Below are positions 21,548 through 32,342 of a stretch of DNA of 64,000 nucleotides, piece by piece. Below the pieces are notes generated by a model. The model did no database searches. It was given only the letters and a program-made list of their open reading frames with translations, and was not told the origin of the DNA. A program made the position numbers and the translations under genes. This DNA comes from Cristatella mucedo (lineage: Eukaryota > Bryozoa > Phylactolaemata > Cristatellidae): contig WPIO01000219.1 in assembly GCA_009760855.2 (NCBI GenBank), positions 62,001 through 126,000 of the forward strand, given 5' to 3'. Position 1 is the stretch's first letter, and every line of letters starts with the position of its first letter.

Positions 21548-21622
21548 TACGAAGGTACTTACATAAGTACTTTCATCGTTCATAAGTACTTTTGAAGTAC
21601 TTACATAAGTACCTCTGAAGTG
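21548..21622. repeat. tandem AAGTACTTACATAAGTAC-type repeats
   Basis: Three to four short, partly palindromic units of GTACTTACATAAGTAC and CATAAGTACTTTTGAAGTAC type lie inside the element between the left end and the transposase. A local expansion seems likely. Confidence 0.75.
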
Positions 21623-21639
21623 CGGAGAAGAAAAAGCGG

Positions 21640-22900
21640 ATGATGTGCATTGAATTTAAGAAATATTTTTAAAGCATAAGCACGGTGTTCGTGCGTTCGA
21701 CTCGGTGAATCCGTACGAGCGTTGCACTGCGACGATCTGCACCGTACTACGGAGAAGTAGTCAATAAAGGCTGTAACGCCAGACAAGGGCGTTCAAATAT
21801 TTTCAAAATAGCCGACGTCTATCCATGAAAACATGGTAAATCTGCTATTGGTATGGTTGGCAGGAAATCAGCTTGCAAGAAATACCACGCCGAGGCTTTA
21901 ATCTGCGAGAAGGCGAGAAGTATTTAAGCTAATTTACTGGAGTTGACCCCACGCACTTCAACAGACAATGCTTCAGTTGAGCCGTTTAAAGCCAGTTGGG
22001 GCTGGTTCGAGAATTTTAAAAAGAAGAGTGCCATTCACACCGTTATCAGGCATGTATGTAACGGCAGAGGAGAAGAATGCCGGCCCCAAACACATGAAGA
22101 ATAGATTAGCACTTGCACTATGTGTCAATGCGAGCGACGGCTGCAAGATCAAGCCGCTGCTGGATTAAAATTCGGAGAACCCCAGAATAAATATAACAAA
22201 TAGTAAATATAAAGTCGCCATAAGATTGAGAAGGAAAGGCTACGTGTAGGGAAAAACCGAGTGCTTGGGGCCCCAGGCATTTCTTTGTGGAGTGAGTGAA
22301 TTTGATCTATGTTCCAGACGTCAAAAAAAATCTCCATGAAAATAACTTATCCCTGCAAGCCCTTCTTGTCCTGTAAAATGGACCTGCTCACCAACTAACT
22401 TCAAAGATGGCGTCCTCGAAGAGTTCAAATTTACAAAGGTACTCTACTTTCATCTCAAAGACAACCCCTATCCTGCAGCAGCCTAACGACCAGCAGGTGG
22501 TTTCTAGTTTTCCGCAGCTCGTCCATAAGCACATGCTCTGCAACATCTTTGAGTCAAGGGAGACCACAAACCATACCTTTCGAGAGCACTGGAAGTACCA
22601 ACGTAACAACGTGATATGCCTTCGAGTTATTGATATCGCTTGGAATGTTACAAAAAGGACCCTAACCTCTGCGTGGAAGGTGTGGCCTGAGGTTGTGCCC
22701 TAAAAGTCTTTAAAAGACTCGAATTCTAAGCGGCGGTGGTTAACGCAGCAGAAAGCTGAGGTTTTGCAGGAAACATGTGACACGGAGGAGGTTATCCATT
22801 TAAATGAGATACAGGAAATTTTGAGAATGTAGGAAAACCTTAAGATATTGTGCCAAAGTAATTACTTAAAAAATTGCACTCCTGAGTAAATGATTTCAGA
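21640..22900 (+). pseudogene. Tigger-like transposase, broken
   Basis: A CENP-B-type helix-turn-helix trace is seen first (GVRAFDSVNPYERCTATICT, about 21685-21745; LLLVWLAGNQLA about 21845). The DDE part follows: KRRVPFTPLSGMYVTAEEKN, HMKNRLALALCVNASDGCK and KPLLD (22018-22165). Then come NSENPR, a short LEEFKF-like segment, and in another frame PILQQPNDQQVVSSF (22460), NHTFREHWKYQRNNVICLRV and TKRTLTSAWKVWPEVVP (to 22703). These match the Tigger order (YITAEEK, KDRLTLLL-NASGD, TTPLLQPMDQQV, TLREFWK, LNSAWRKLWPE). Frame changes and stops make it inactive. Confidence 0.88.
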
Positions 22901-23272
22901 AGAATTCTGTAATAGAGTTTGAAAGAAAACCTTCTTTAACAGGTTTTTATCGCTAACTCCTGCGAATAAAAATGAAACATTGAGGCAATAAGTGCAAAAC
23001 TCAGCTCATAAAATGCAGCTATTCATTCCAGTCTTTCTCAACCAACTCTGTCAGCATCTTCAGGTCATCTGATTTCCAAGCTAAAGACTGTACCCTATAC
23101 TACATTAATTATGCCATTTTATTGCTGTACATTTTATTACAATGTGCTGAATACAATAGCATATTTTTTGCGGATCGGCAATGTATTAGTACCATTTCAA
23201 TACATTTCAATTGGATTAATTTATTTGAAATGCGAGTAATTTGAGTTAAGAGCTCTTTCAGGTAGCCAATTA

Positions 23273-23296
23273 AACTCATAAGTCAAGGCATCGCTG
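23273..23296 (-). repeat. Tigger-like right terminal inverted repeat
   Basis: Reverse complement begins CAGCGATGCC, then the same CTTGACTTATGAGT as the left end; followed by TA. Confidence 0.88.
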
Positions 23297-23704
23297 TATG
23301 ATAATAATATGAAATTTTAGAAAACCTCAGAAGTTAAACTATTTGGAGGCACCTCACTTAGACTCTCTAGGAATAAGAATTTTCATTGGTTATTGAGAAC
23401 AAGCACAAAAACAGTATTCATTAGTGCACAATAAGAGCGTTCATACGGACTCCAGCAAATGATTAGACACAAGAGAGTTTTTAACTCTAAAACTTTGTCA
23501 AGTGATAGAGTGCCTTAACCTTATTCGTATGTTAGCTCCAAGCTTCGGAAGACTTTGAACTGATGGCACGACTTCTTAAGCATTTGAGGTTTACCAAATA
23601 TTTGAGGATTTTTAGTGGCAAAGGTATACAAAATAAGTCTGAAAAGCATGTAGAGCCATGCCACACTTTGTTGAGAAGCAGTTCTAATAAGTAAGAAGAA
23701 ACTA
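23297..23704. other. non-coding gap
   Basis: No recognised coding or repeat content. Confidence 0.45.
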
Positions 23705-23870
23705 CTAGCTGATTAAGCAGCTTCATTTTTATAACATGAGAAGAGCCTTGCCGGCTATCCACACCGCTTGCAGCGGCAATATAGAATTGCCCGGTGCAGG
23801 ATTCGAACCCAGGATTTCGAGACCAAGGTTTCGAAAAGCAACCACCTTACCTAACGTGCCATTACGGTAG
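23705..23870 (-). mobile_element. tRNA-derived SINE, copy 4
   Basis: On the minus strand: tRNA-like head, B box GGTTCGAATCC, a CCGCTGCAAGCGGTG hairpin, AAGGCTCTTCTCAT body and CTGCTTAATCAGCTA near the 3' end. The (TTTA) tail is lost. It abuts a LINE-A fragment on the right. Confidence 0.85.
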
Positions 23871-23871
23871 G

Positions 23872-23955
23872 GTGGAGCCAGAAAAGAAAAGGGACCTAAA
23901 AGTGAGGAACAAACCCTTGATGTCGACACGCAGCTTGGTGGAAAGCCCACTGTCT
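23872..23955 (-). mobile_element. LINE-A fragment
   Basis: GGAGCCAGAAAAGAAAAGGG and ACCTAAAAGTGAGG match the antisense of the RSLHSMAPAYLS coding block of LINE-A (compare 42050-42100). About 80 bases, internal to the element. Confidence 0.65.
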
Positions 23956-23999
23956 CACTGTCGCTAACTTCCATCTTCATCCTTATAAATAGGTGGAAA

Positions 24000-24495
24000 T
24001 TAGTCTGCAGTAATAGTGCTCGAGATACTAATATGAGCAGAGGGCCGTTAAAGGATATATCAGGAAGTAAATCATCCTTGAAGACGTTCAGGTTGATAAC
24101 CTCAATCTAAGATCATCACTAGAGTAAGTACTAATAAGAATTAAAATGCTACACAGAACCTCAGAACAGGTTTCTCAGAAGGAAAATATTAGTAGTTAAA
24201 CTACTATAAGGACTCTAAAGGTAGCTAGCAAGAGAGTTTTTCTTATTGCTTCGGAAATATTTCCCTCTAGGAAGAATTATCAGCAGGGCTGTTCATTAAG
24301 TTAATCCTAGGAGAGTCGAGGCAAGAGAATCGACCTTGAAGCTAGGTGAAACTAAGCAAAGGATAGTTCATAGGGTAGCAAACAGAAAGTAGCCTAACCA
24401 GGGTCACTAAAATTATCCTCAGAAAGGATAAATGCCACTTCACTTAAGAAGAGAGTTTCCTGATGAGGAGCAAGAGCATTCAGACTGCTAAGAGG
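24000..24495 (-). pseudogene. nad4: mitochondrial nad4 pseudogene (5' part)
   Basis: The hallmark GYQPERLQ lies at 24080-24101, preceded by ILD and TGA where family members have LGW. MIYFLIYPLTAL, equivalent to GMYFLIYTLTAS, follows. Upstream text (FREIFPKQ, PSEKPVLRFCVAF, LVLTLVMIL) fits the N-terminal third of the protein. The sequence stops near 24000, so the main part of nad4 is absent. Confidence 0.88.
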
Positions 24496-24505
24496 GAGAT
24501 TTATT

Positions 24506-24775
24506 TTAGCCTTTTGATAAGTTTATAGAAGCGACGTAATCTTTCCCATGATTTCAAATTACTGAAGTAAGGAGAGTTAACCCCAAAGCAGCTTCACAAA
24601 CTCTTAAGGTGATCAGAATAACCTTATATAACTATCATGCCTTCTTTAAAATCTTATAAAGGTAGGTTATACAGATAAACCCAAGGATACAACCTCTACA
24701 CTAATTAAGATAACAGTTTTTTTACGATGTAAATCCATAGAGAATAGTCCTATAAATTTAATTTGCAAAGAACTT
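24506..24775 (-). pseudogene. nad4L: mitochondrial nad4L pseudogene
   Basis: The C-terminal half is clear: CEAALGLTLL then NHGKDYVASINLSKG and a stop at 24506 (family: CEASLGLALLV...HGNDYV). ISVEVVSLGLSV near 24690 fits the SLE(V/A)LMLGL motif of the N-terminal half. One frame change lies between them. About 210 bases separate it from cob; tRNA-Ser and tRNA-Thr would be expected there, but I could not fold convincing tRNAs. Confidence 0.88.
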
Positions 24776-24984
24776 ATCAATGGGTAAAAAGTTACTTTAT
24801 TCATACATTTGAAGCTTTTAAGAAGCATCGGTATTGCAAGCCGAAGAGGGATCTTCTACTAGATACTACCATTACTACTATTACTACTAGATCATTAGAT
24901 CGCGCGCATTTATGTCAGGTTTCAAGTCAGACCCTTAAAGAGTAATGAACATCTAATGAAGTTAAGTCACTATTATTTAGCAAG

Positions 24985-26078
24985 TGTCTCTAAGAGGAAT
25001 AAACTAATGTAAAGGATAGTTACATAACGACCAATTGACTCGTACGGAGCTACTACATGGCATCTTGCAATTCATATTAAAATGCTAAAGGTAGTTACAC
25101 GGGCTCAGAATATTTAAGTAACAAGAGAGGTTCTTGAACGAAAATTAGTTTGTCTGAATGCAGATATGAGTAGAAGAGTAGCGATAGATTTTACTACAGT
25201 TACAACTCCGCCCAGTTGTATTAGCGACAGAAAGTAAGAAAGCACAACAGGGAATAAAGTGTCGCTCAGGTTGAATATGAATAGGGTTCACTATGGGTTA
25301 GCAGGGATAAAGTTCTCATGATCATCTACAACTTTAGGATTCAAGAGGACAATACCTCTTAGAGCTGTTAGGAATAACATGAACTCAATGGTATCCTTAG
25401 TAGAGAAATAAGAGCGGAAGAAAATAATATACCTGTGGGAAGGAAATCCCTAGAGGATTATGGGAGCAAGTTTGATTGTGGAAGGCTAGGAGAACCAACC
25501 TTAATGTGGCAATAATAAGTAGCGGCAAGACGCGGAGAGTAAATAATTAAACTATAGAGGCGGCTCCTACTGAGAATCTCCCTCTGAGTCATTCTACAAT
25601 AACCTTATCAACGTGAAGTGCTGCAGATACAATGTTCGTAGTTACAGCAGCAACTGGAAAGGAAGTTTGTCATCAAGGCAAAACATAACCTAGGAAGGCT
25701 GTAATGATAGTTCAGAATAAGATAACGACTCCAACTTTTCAAGTTTCCTTACATTTCTTAGAGCCGCAGTAGATCCCTCGTGCTACATGTAGGTATAGAC
25801 AAATGAAGAATCGAAAGGCTCCATTAGCGTGGATAAACGTATGAGCTATCCGCAGTCTACATTCCGGCTAAGGTGCCTCACAGAGGAAAAAGACATGGAG
25901 ACATCAGGAGTATAATGCATAGCCAGGAAGATTCCTGTAACAGCTTGGAGTATCTATGCATAATCCTTAAAGATAACCAAAGTTTTATCTGGCTGAAATG
26001 CTAATGAGGGAGTGTACTAGAGCACCGTTGACTAGCGTTAGCAAAATTTGGTTCTTACGTAAAGGTCTTGGCGTGTCT
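24985..26078 (-). pseudogene. cob: mitochondrial cytochrome b pseudogene, near full length
   Basis: Cytochrome b of complex III, about 1.1 kb, close to the normal length. Blocks in order: PLRKNQILLTLVNGALV (N-terminus, about 26060), [21 protein letters not shown] (25900s), [14 protein letters not shown]-like (25820), a damaged W-GGFSVGAAS block (25590), NPLGISFPTG (25460), DDHENFIPANP then IHIQPE (25300), LGGVVTVVKSIATLL (25190) and APYESIGRYVTILYISLFLL at the C-terminus. TGA occurs at tryptophan positions (VE-W-L, IF-W-A, LI-W-IA). TAG and frame changes occur elsewhere. Confidence 0.94.
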
Positions 26079-26094
26079 ATCTAGAAGTATCAAA

Positions 26095-26527
26095 CCATCG
26101 ATGGGGAGAGGCTACCATGAAAACTATACACACTGTAAAAGCAAGTATAACTAAGAGAAGACTTTCCAATATTCAGCAAGCCCATAGGCTCTCCCTCTCC
26201 TGAAAGAAGGGAGTAACTTTGTAGCTTCCGGACGAGTGAATCACACTGGAGTAATGTCATTCTTCTGGAGGATAGAATTTGAGGGAAGGCAGCTAAGGTT
26301 ACTATCGAAGGTACTTTAAGAGCACACTCATAGCCGAAGGCCACTAATGTTTCTGCGATGTAAATTGAGAATGATTGGCAGCCATATAGTGAGTTGACGA
26401 AAATCGCAGGAAAGTTGCTTTCAGGTAGGCTAAGAAGTGGAGGTATCCCTAAAGGAATAGGCTGTTGTAAGATAGGTATCGCTAAAAATACAGAGAAGAT
26501 TAGCACCAAGAGGAACATGAGTGTCAT
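26095..26527 (-). pseudogene. nad6: mitochondrial nad6 pseudogene
   Basis: This hydrophobic open frame begins FLLVLIFSVFLAIPILQQPI and later has FPAIFVNSLYGCQSFSIYIAETLVAFGYECAL. It fits nad6 of molluscs (LxNPLxLGI then WYGxLLFLIYVGGMLVMFAY). It lies between nad1 and cob, exactly where molluscan nad6 belongs. The 145-residue frame is still open, but the C-terminal part shows little conservation. I do not see a clear tRNA-Pro in the roughly 110 bases between nad1 and nad6. Confidence 0.78.
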
Positions 26528-26639
26528 GTATCGCGTGAGAGTTTATGTATAATCCTAACTATGGTGGTAAGTGGTTAGGGCATCTCTCTATTTTTTTAGT
26601 AGTGTATCACAATTCCGTTGTGTAAAGTGCATTTCAAGT

Positions 26640-27290
26640 CTACCACTCCGTTACGACAAGATAAGCATACTTCCTTGCACGGGAAGGAGAACCAAGTAGG
26701 GAAGGACTATCAGGAGGACTCCTTTTCAAGTAAGATACGTAAGTTGGTCATACCCGAGGGGAGCGAATGACTCCCGTACTCATAAAAGATTAATGCAATG
26801 TGCACTACTTTCACAGTACATTTGAGAGATGACCTTCATACCAACAGTCTAGTTCCCCTCAAAAAGAGAACTCTAGTTAGTATTATTGTGAAGATAAAAT
26901 TAGCATATTCTGCTATAAACAAGAAGGAAAAACCTCTTGTCCCGTACTAAATGTTGAACCCAGAGACAAGCTCTGACTCTCCTTCAGCGAAGGTAAGGGA
27001 GCTCGGGGTAGGTTTCTGCTACGGAGGGAGGGAATCACATCATAGCTTAAGGTTCACGAACAAGGTAAGGCAAGAGAAACCTCGCTCTTCGGAGGACGTT
27101 CTCAAATTTTAAGAGCAAGACACGATAGACACTCTTAGAAGTAAGAGTGCCATACTCACTTCGGAGAAAATTGATTGAAGGATGGCTCTAAGAGCTCTTA
27201 GAAGAGCATGCTGAATCCTAGTTTCGATCGATATGGTAATTTTGCAATAGGCTGTACCTCGATTGGTTGTTTGATAACTGCACTGGAAAC
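26640..27290 (-). pseudogene. nad1: mitochondrial nad1 pseudogene (3' two-thirds)
   Basis: NADH dehydrogenase subunit 1, a membrane subunit of complex I. The minus strand shows ALLRALRAILQSIFSEVSMA (family: ALLGALRAVAQTISYEVSLA) near 27140-27220 and VAETYP near 27005-27025. EGESELVSGFN follows at about 26953-26985, then IAEYANFIF, and later a degenerate YDQLTYLTWK region near 26730-26760. Frame changes occur between the blocks, and the invariant NxEYG now reads with a stop in place of E. The N-terminal third is missing at the insertion edge. Confidence 0.92.
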
Positions 27291-27394
27291 GCACGAGAGC
27301 TTAAGTAAACTCTGGCTCAGGCTTGGAACATGTAACCTGCTCCGGCCTTCGAATTTACCACTGGGAGCTATAGAATACATACGACATATACGCT

Positions 27395-27687
27395 AAATAC
27401 GTTACGATATAGACTTTCCATCTTCAGGTATGGGTGTTCTTCATTCTGGTTCGTTCGTGTAACGCCGACACACCTGATTGTAGTATAAACACTACAAATG
27501 TATACTATGGGGACTCGAGCGTAAGCCCCGGGGCTAAAAGGGACGGAAGGCTGAGTGGCTACCAACGTCTGGTACTTAAATTGCTGATCCATTGTTTCTC
27601 CTGCATCAGCTAATCTGCCTGAACAAATAAGCGCAAGGCCCTCCCCTCTAAGTACCAGCTCCGCTGAATTTGTTAGTTTACCGTTGA
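27395..27687 (-). CDS. possible Ig-like exon, unassigned gene
   Basis: A minus-strand open frame is preceded by an acceptor-like GCGTTTTACAG ending at 27688. It reads NGKLTNSAELVLRGEGLALI then CSG, and later ARVPIVYICS and TIRCVGVTR. The spacing of about 52 residues between LALIC and IRC resembles the B- and F-strand cysteines of an Ig-like domain, but the F-strand lacks the usual DxGxYxC. GC content is higher than in the flanks. Possible donors are weak (GAAA^GTCTAT near 27420; ATC^GTAACG near 27406). The next DNA downstream is the mitochondrial insertion. It could equally be a chance frame. Confidence 0.28.
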
Positions 27688-27704
27688 CTGTAAAACGCCT
27701 CAAA

Positions 27705-29155
27705 TCCTTTAATGATGTTCAAGTTAGGTTCATATTCTCCTCGGAGTTCTAGGTCGAGAAGCGAAATACAACGATAGCATGAGCGAAAAGTCATTTAAAA
27801 CGGCACTCAAAAATGATTTGTTATGGCATGTTCTTTGTACGTGCAACTTTTTTGTTGAATATGCATGAACTATTTTCTACTTCTGGCTATTAAATTTTAA
27901 ATTATATTTGCGTTGTTATGACGTCAGCTGACATTTTTCTTCTCTTGCGTAGATAAACTACTAAGACATTTAAGACTCTGCCAAGTAGCAATGTCGATAT
28001 TTTTATTTGGGTTGTTCTTGGGTGACACACGTTAAACACTACAGCTTGACAGAAATATCGCGTAGCATTAATGCTATATTTTTCTTCTGAGACTTTCAGT
28101 CCTTTAGAAATGGTAATGGTCGTGCTAGCATCCCATTTTCTATGGAATATGACTTGTATATGGTACATCAGGAACCATTATTACTATGGTATATCAAGAA
28201 CCATTTAATAAAAAACATGTTTTATGACTTATGACTTTCAACGATTTCAAAATTAAATTCTTATTACAGACATACAATATAGATTCAGTGTAAGTATTGA
28301 CAATGATTCAGTGATATTGTTTTATTACAGTTTTAAGTTGGAACAAAAATGAGAGAATGGCAAGGTATTTTACACGTCGGATTCTTAAGCATAAATCTGC
28401 GACAAAACAAATTTAATATGGGTCAACATGAAATTCAGCTCGAATCTCATCTTTACGAAAAAATGCATTCTTCAAATCAACATTTGAATAAATGCGATCA
28501 CTTCCATCAAAAATTGAAATACAGTTCAGAGCAGGATTGTCATCCTGTACTAGTCTCTGATCAACTTCTATGCAGCGGTCCAGATTTCTCTTCAAAAGGG
28601 TTATACAAGGTCTTGTTTCGTACCTTGTTTTGGTGCTCAGTTTATAGGGTGAACGTGCTCTTGAAATGATTTCACTGGAACTTAAATTAGTAACACGATT
28701 ATTCCTTTCCGGAGTGTAAAATAGGCTTGCCAGACGTTCGATGATGCTTCTAAGACCTATAAGAACACGACCTCATTAACTCTAACGTTATAAATTCAAC
28801 GAGGTAGATCTCAACATTTAATTATTAAAGCTTACAGTCAAAGCCCAAAGCTCATAATTAAATTATTGCCCATTCTGCACAAGAGGCTGTAAGATAAAGA
28901 AAGAAATACGAGAGTGCAACGATTTTCTCTCTCAGCGAAACACGGTGGCTGCAAATCATCTGTGATATACAGTGCATGCCGAGCATGCACCATGTCGCCG
29001 AGTAAATTAAAAACAAATAATTGATAGCTTCTAACTGGCATTTTAATGGGGGCTTGAAGAAATCTGAAAAGTGGTAGCCCCTCACAAGGAAACAATTATT
29101 ATAAAACATTGATAATAAATTTTCTAAGTGGCATTGCACGTTTAATGGCTCCCTA
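27705..29155. other. gap with one possible exon
   Basis: Mostly AT-rich. A minus-strand frame at 28413-28595 (LDRCIEVDQRLVQDDNPALN, SDRIYSNVDLKNAFF) has protein-like composition but no recognised family and no supporting splice evidence. The hydrophobic frames at 28838-29139 are compositional. Confidence 0.3.
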
Positions 29156-29157
29156 AG

Positions 29158-29290
29158 CGATATAATAATAATAATAACAATGCCCTTGATAAAGCACCCC
29201 CATAGAACTTAATCTCTTTCTACGCGCTTTACATTTGCTGCAAAGGTAAATGCAATTGAATGGTAAGTAAAATCATGCTTGAAAAACAGC
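29158..29290 (-). mobile_element. LINE-A 3' tail
   Basis: (AAT)n, then GATAAAGC...ACGCGCTTTACATTTGCTGC, the antisense hairpin and 3' UTR. Only about 130 bases. Confidence 0.82.
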
Positions 29291-29381
29291 AAATATAACA
29301 TGAGGGTTTCAGGTATACAACGGAAAAGTGCTAATCTTCTGGTGCACTATTATTATATAATGTGGAATATTATTCTGTAAT

Positions 29382-29815
29382 AATAGTGATAATGCACTTG
29401 ATAAAGCACCCTCAGTGAACTCAAACTCTTTCTTGGCGCTTTAAATTTTCGAAAAAAGGAAATGCGATTGAATGATGAGTATCATACTTGATAAACAAGA
29501 AGAATAACGTTGTTAGGGGTGACAGGTACTGGGTCAGCATGCAAGTGTGGTTAATGGCAGCATAAAGTGTCAGCACGCATAAGCACATAAAGGACGAATC
29601 ACAGGGACCCACTAATGCTATGTTAAATAGGTGTGATTTTAAGTTCTTTTTAAATGTGATCACGTCAAGGGATGTTGTTATGCAAGTCGGGAGCGAGTTC
29701 CAAGCTTCGGGAGCATGCGAACTAAATACACGGTCTCCAAATGATTTGAGGTTTGAACGAGGTATTGTTAAACTGTTCGATTCCGAAAAGCAGACGAGCT
29801 TCCATCGGCACCATT
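29382..29815 (-). mobile_element. LINE-A 3' fragment
   Basis: Tail, hairpin (GATAAAGCACCC...TTGGCGCTTTAA), 3' UTR and the last about 70 codons on the minus strand (MITFKKNLKSHLFNIAL and the antisense of FGDRVFSSxAPEAWNSLP). Confidence 0.85.
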
Positions 29816-29819
29816 AATA

Positions 29820-30240
29820 ATTAGAGTGTGAGTGACTGATTTGATACGTACGTGATTCATTTAACATTAATTATAACCATACAAATGAATCTGGCTAGCT
29901 AGTATTCGGCACACAATTTACTCCCGTTGCTTGCACTAACTATATCTTCTAAGCTTGCTGGCCAGTACTACTAATACTACGAGTAAACATTTCTGGACTT
30001 TATTTCAAGTCATGTCGCACAGTCGGTTTTTGGCTCATTATTAGATTCAAGTGATGTTGCACGTATGTGGCTTCCTACATATAACCATAAAGGCAATTGA
30101 GATTAACTCCTTCTTATTCAAAGCAATAACTCGATGGAAAAAGTCTATTGTCTAATTTATGCAACAACAGGAGGGCATTTTGCATCAATCGCCCTCTCGC
30201 AACAGGCAATACAGGATTGTCTGCTCCAGCACTGAAATCC
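29820..30240. other. non-coding gap
   Basis: No coding signal or repeat recognised. Confidence 0.45.
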
Positions 30241-30244
30241 AGCC

Positions 30245-30425
30245 TAATAATAATAATAATGATAATGCACTTGATAAAACGCCTTCAGAGAACTTAATCT
30301 CTCTCTAGGCGCTTTACACCTGCTGCAAAGGGAAACGCAATTGAATGGTGAGTAGTATCATGCTTGACAAGCAAACAAAACGAATGACATGGCAAGGGGT
30401 AACATACACAGGGTCAGCATGCAAA
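30245..30425 (-). mobile_element. LINE-A 3' tail
   Basis: (AAT)n, GATAAAACGCC...TAGGCGCTTTACACCTGCTGC, then the CAATTGAATGGTGAGTAGTATC 3' UTR block to about 30425. The GC-rich text after it (30426-30500) is unrelated and unassigned. Confidence 0.82.
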
Positions 30426-30429
30426 CCCA

Positions 30430-31570
30430 CCTGCCAACCAAACCTCCCAACTGGGCCGAGAAGCGCGAGCACAGGACCCGGAGGCAAAGATCGGCGAAAA
30501 GACCAGTAAGAAGTATAGCATATATTTAGCACCTTTAACTTGGTAAAAGTCCACGGTTTCCATTTAGGATTCAGCTGTCACGAGCACACAGCACGACTGA
30601 AATGTATTTACATCATTAACATGAATTATTTATCCATGACACTTGATAATCGTCAGGTTAGTTACTAATTTAATCATTGCTATAATATCACATACTTACG
30701 AACGTAACAAACTCATTGAAAAGCTATGCATAGCTCGTCTGATGCCGACAAAAAGCTGAGCACAACCTTTCCTAAATTTTCCTGTTGACTAGGATCCTGC
30801 TAGTGATCAGAATTCAAGCTCTTTTTCAGCCTTCAGCCATATTTGCATGACAACACTTCGAAGATTTTCATCTCTTATTAATTGGTATGCTTCGCAGGTA
30901 TTTAGTTTCATCTGAGTGTGAAGCTAGGCGGCTTTTTCTGATCAATGCTTTTTCTTGCCGATGTCGATTCATGTATTGACTTATCAGTAATTTAGCACAA
31001 TAACTTTCAGTACGACAACGTCATTACTACGTAGCCCGATCGACATGCATTAGTTACCGATAATTAGCCTTCTCTAATGGATGCAGCAGCATGGACTGTA
31101 AATAGTACAGCTATCTATCTAGATCTACCGAAAATTGCTGTGATCCAACACAGTTCTGAAAACACTTAAGTCGTTTCAAAATCACCACAAAGTGATGCAC
31201 TTGCGGATTTGTATAATGGGAATTGAAATTTAAAGTTGTGCTTTCCCTCATCTAAATTAAACGAATGATTACTGCTAGCTTCAACTGAGCGGCATATTTT
31301 CAGCAGCTTGAGATCAACAGTTAATAAGAGAAAGTTAAGCAGCCTTGCATTAATGCATTAATCTATCATCACTTTTAACTATGTCTTTGCAGTTCAGAAA
31401 AATAGAAAGCTGGATTAAATTTGGGGCGCTCAATATAAACTGAAAGAATAAAACTTGGCGTACGAATCCTAAATAGGAAGAATCAGCACAAGCAAATGCC
31501 GTTATACAGAAATATAAATCGAGATAGTTGTATAAACTGAGCTCATTCTTCCTCAAGCAATTACTGTGAA
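30430..31570. other. non-coding gap
   Basis: Apart from a GC-rich stretch at 30426-30500, nothing recognisable is seen. Confidence 0.45.
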
Positions 31571-32342
31571 TCTCTTTAACTTAGTGGTCATGATGACTAA
31601 TGTAACTCCGACGGGTGAATGAAACACTTTTATTTGTGATCCTTGATCAGCATGCAATAGCCCCCATTAATAAGCGACCTTGTTTCTGATAAAGGCTTTG
31701 ACCTGCTCGCCTTGACCGAACTGGGGGGGGGGTAAAATTGGGAAACTGCCCGACAATTAATGACGCAACATCAACATGCTGTTATTTCTTTTGCACCTCA
31801 AGATCAACCAAAGTTAGCGGTAGATTCACTGTTATCACACGCTCATCCTTCTATTTAAAGCTGCTTTCAACTCTCTCCAAGCAACCTTTCGATAAATTGT
31901 TTGGGGTTCACCCGACAACAAGTTACAAATTGTGGCAGACGTCTATTGCCCCCATGTACTGAGTCCTCCTTTATCTCAGACTTCTCCAATCTTATGTCAA
32001 TTATGTGCAAGAAATCTACCATCCTATGTGATGGGTGATTTTCTAAATTTACTGCGATAACTAATCTGACGTCTTCAGCACCGACCTTCGTGCACCGACT
32101 GACTTATCGTCTGTTAGCTCATCGGCATGGCTATACTCGCCTTAAGTGTCGCACACTCGACCAAATTGTCTCTCACAAATGCACGCTGTCATTACCATTA
32201 ATTAAAATTTTTATTTTCTGACCACATGCAGACATAGTTCAGTCTACAATGCATGCTTGCCTCTTAATATAAAATCACAATATTAATCGCAAAATCTCAA
32301 AACCCTTCACAACGATGCTCTCCTTGCGGTAATATCTGCTTT

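Larger units (their letters stand above)
21239..23296 (+). mobile_element. Tigger-like (pogo) DNA transposon
   Basis: An element of about 2.06 kb with both ends visible. The left end begins CAGTGCTACCTTGACTTATG and the right end, read on the minus strand, begins CAGCGATGCCTTGACTTATG. About 19 of 23 end bases match. The right flank is TA, while the left flank is CA where TA is expected, probably after mutation. The ends also carry the subterminal 'dagger' text typical of Tigger elements (GAGATAGGAGCC; AAATGCGAGTAATTTGAGTTA). The interior holds a decayed transposase in the plus orientation. Confidence 0.88.
24000..27290 (-). other. nuclear mitochondrial insertion (NUMT), about 3.3 kb
   Basis: Minus-strand translation gives, in order, decayed nad1 (3' part), nad6, cob, nad4L and nad4 (5' part). 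Family signatures are clear: EGESELVSGFN (nad1), [12 protein letters not shown] and HENFIPANP (cob), CEAALGLTLL (nad4L) and GYQPERLQ (nad4). Several stops are TGA where family tryptophans stand, as expected of mitochondrial code. Others are TAG/TAA or frame changes, showing post-insertion decay in the nucleus. The gene order and shared strand match the block known in chitons, many gastropods and cephalopods. Both ends are cut inside genes (nad1 and nad4). Confidence 0.93.

Noticed and set aside
26095-26527. Open frame as a nuclear membrane protein gene
   Set aside because: Position between nad1 and cob and its sequence identify it as a nad6 pseudogene of the mitochondrial insertion.
26528-26640. 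tRNA-Pro between nad1 and nad6
   Set aside because: Expected from gene order, but I could not see a convincing cloverleaf or TGG anticodon.
28838-29139. Two hydrophobic overlapping minus frames
   Set aside because: Overlap in different frames, AT-driven composition, no family.
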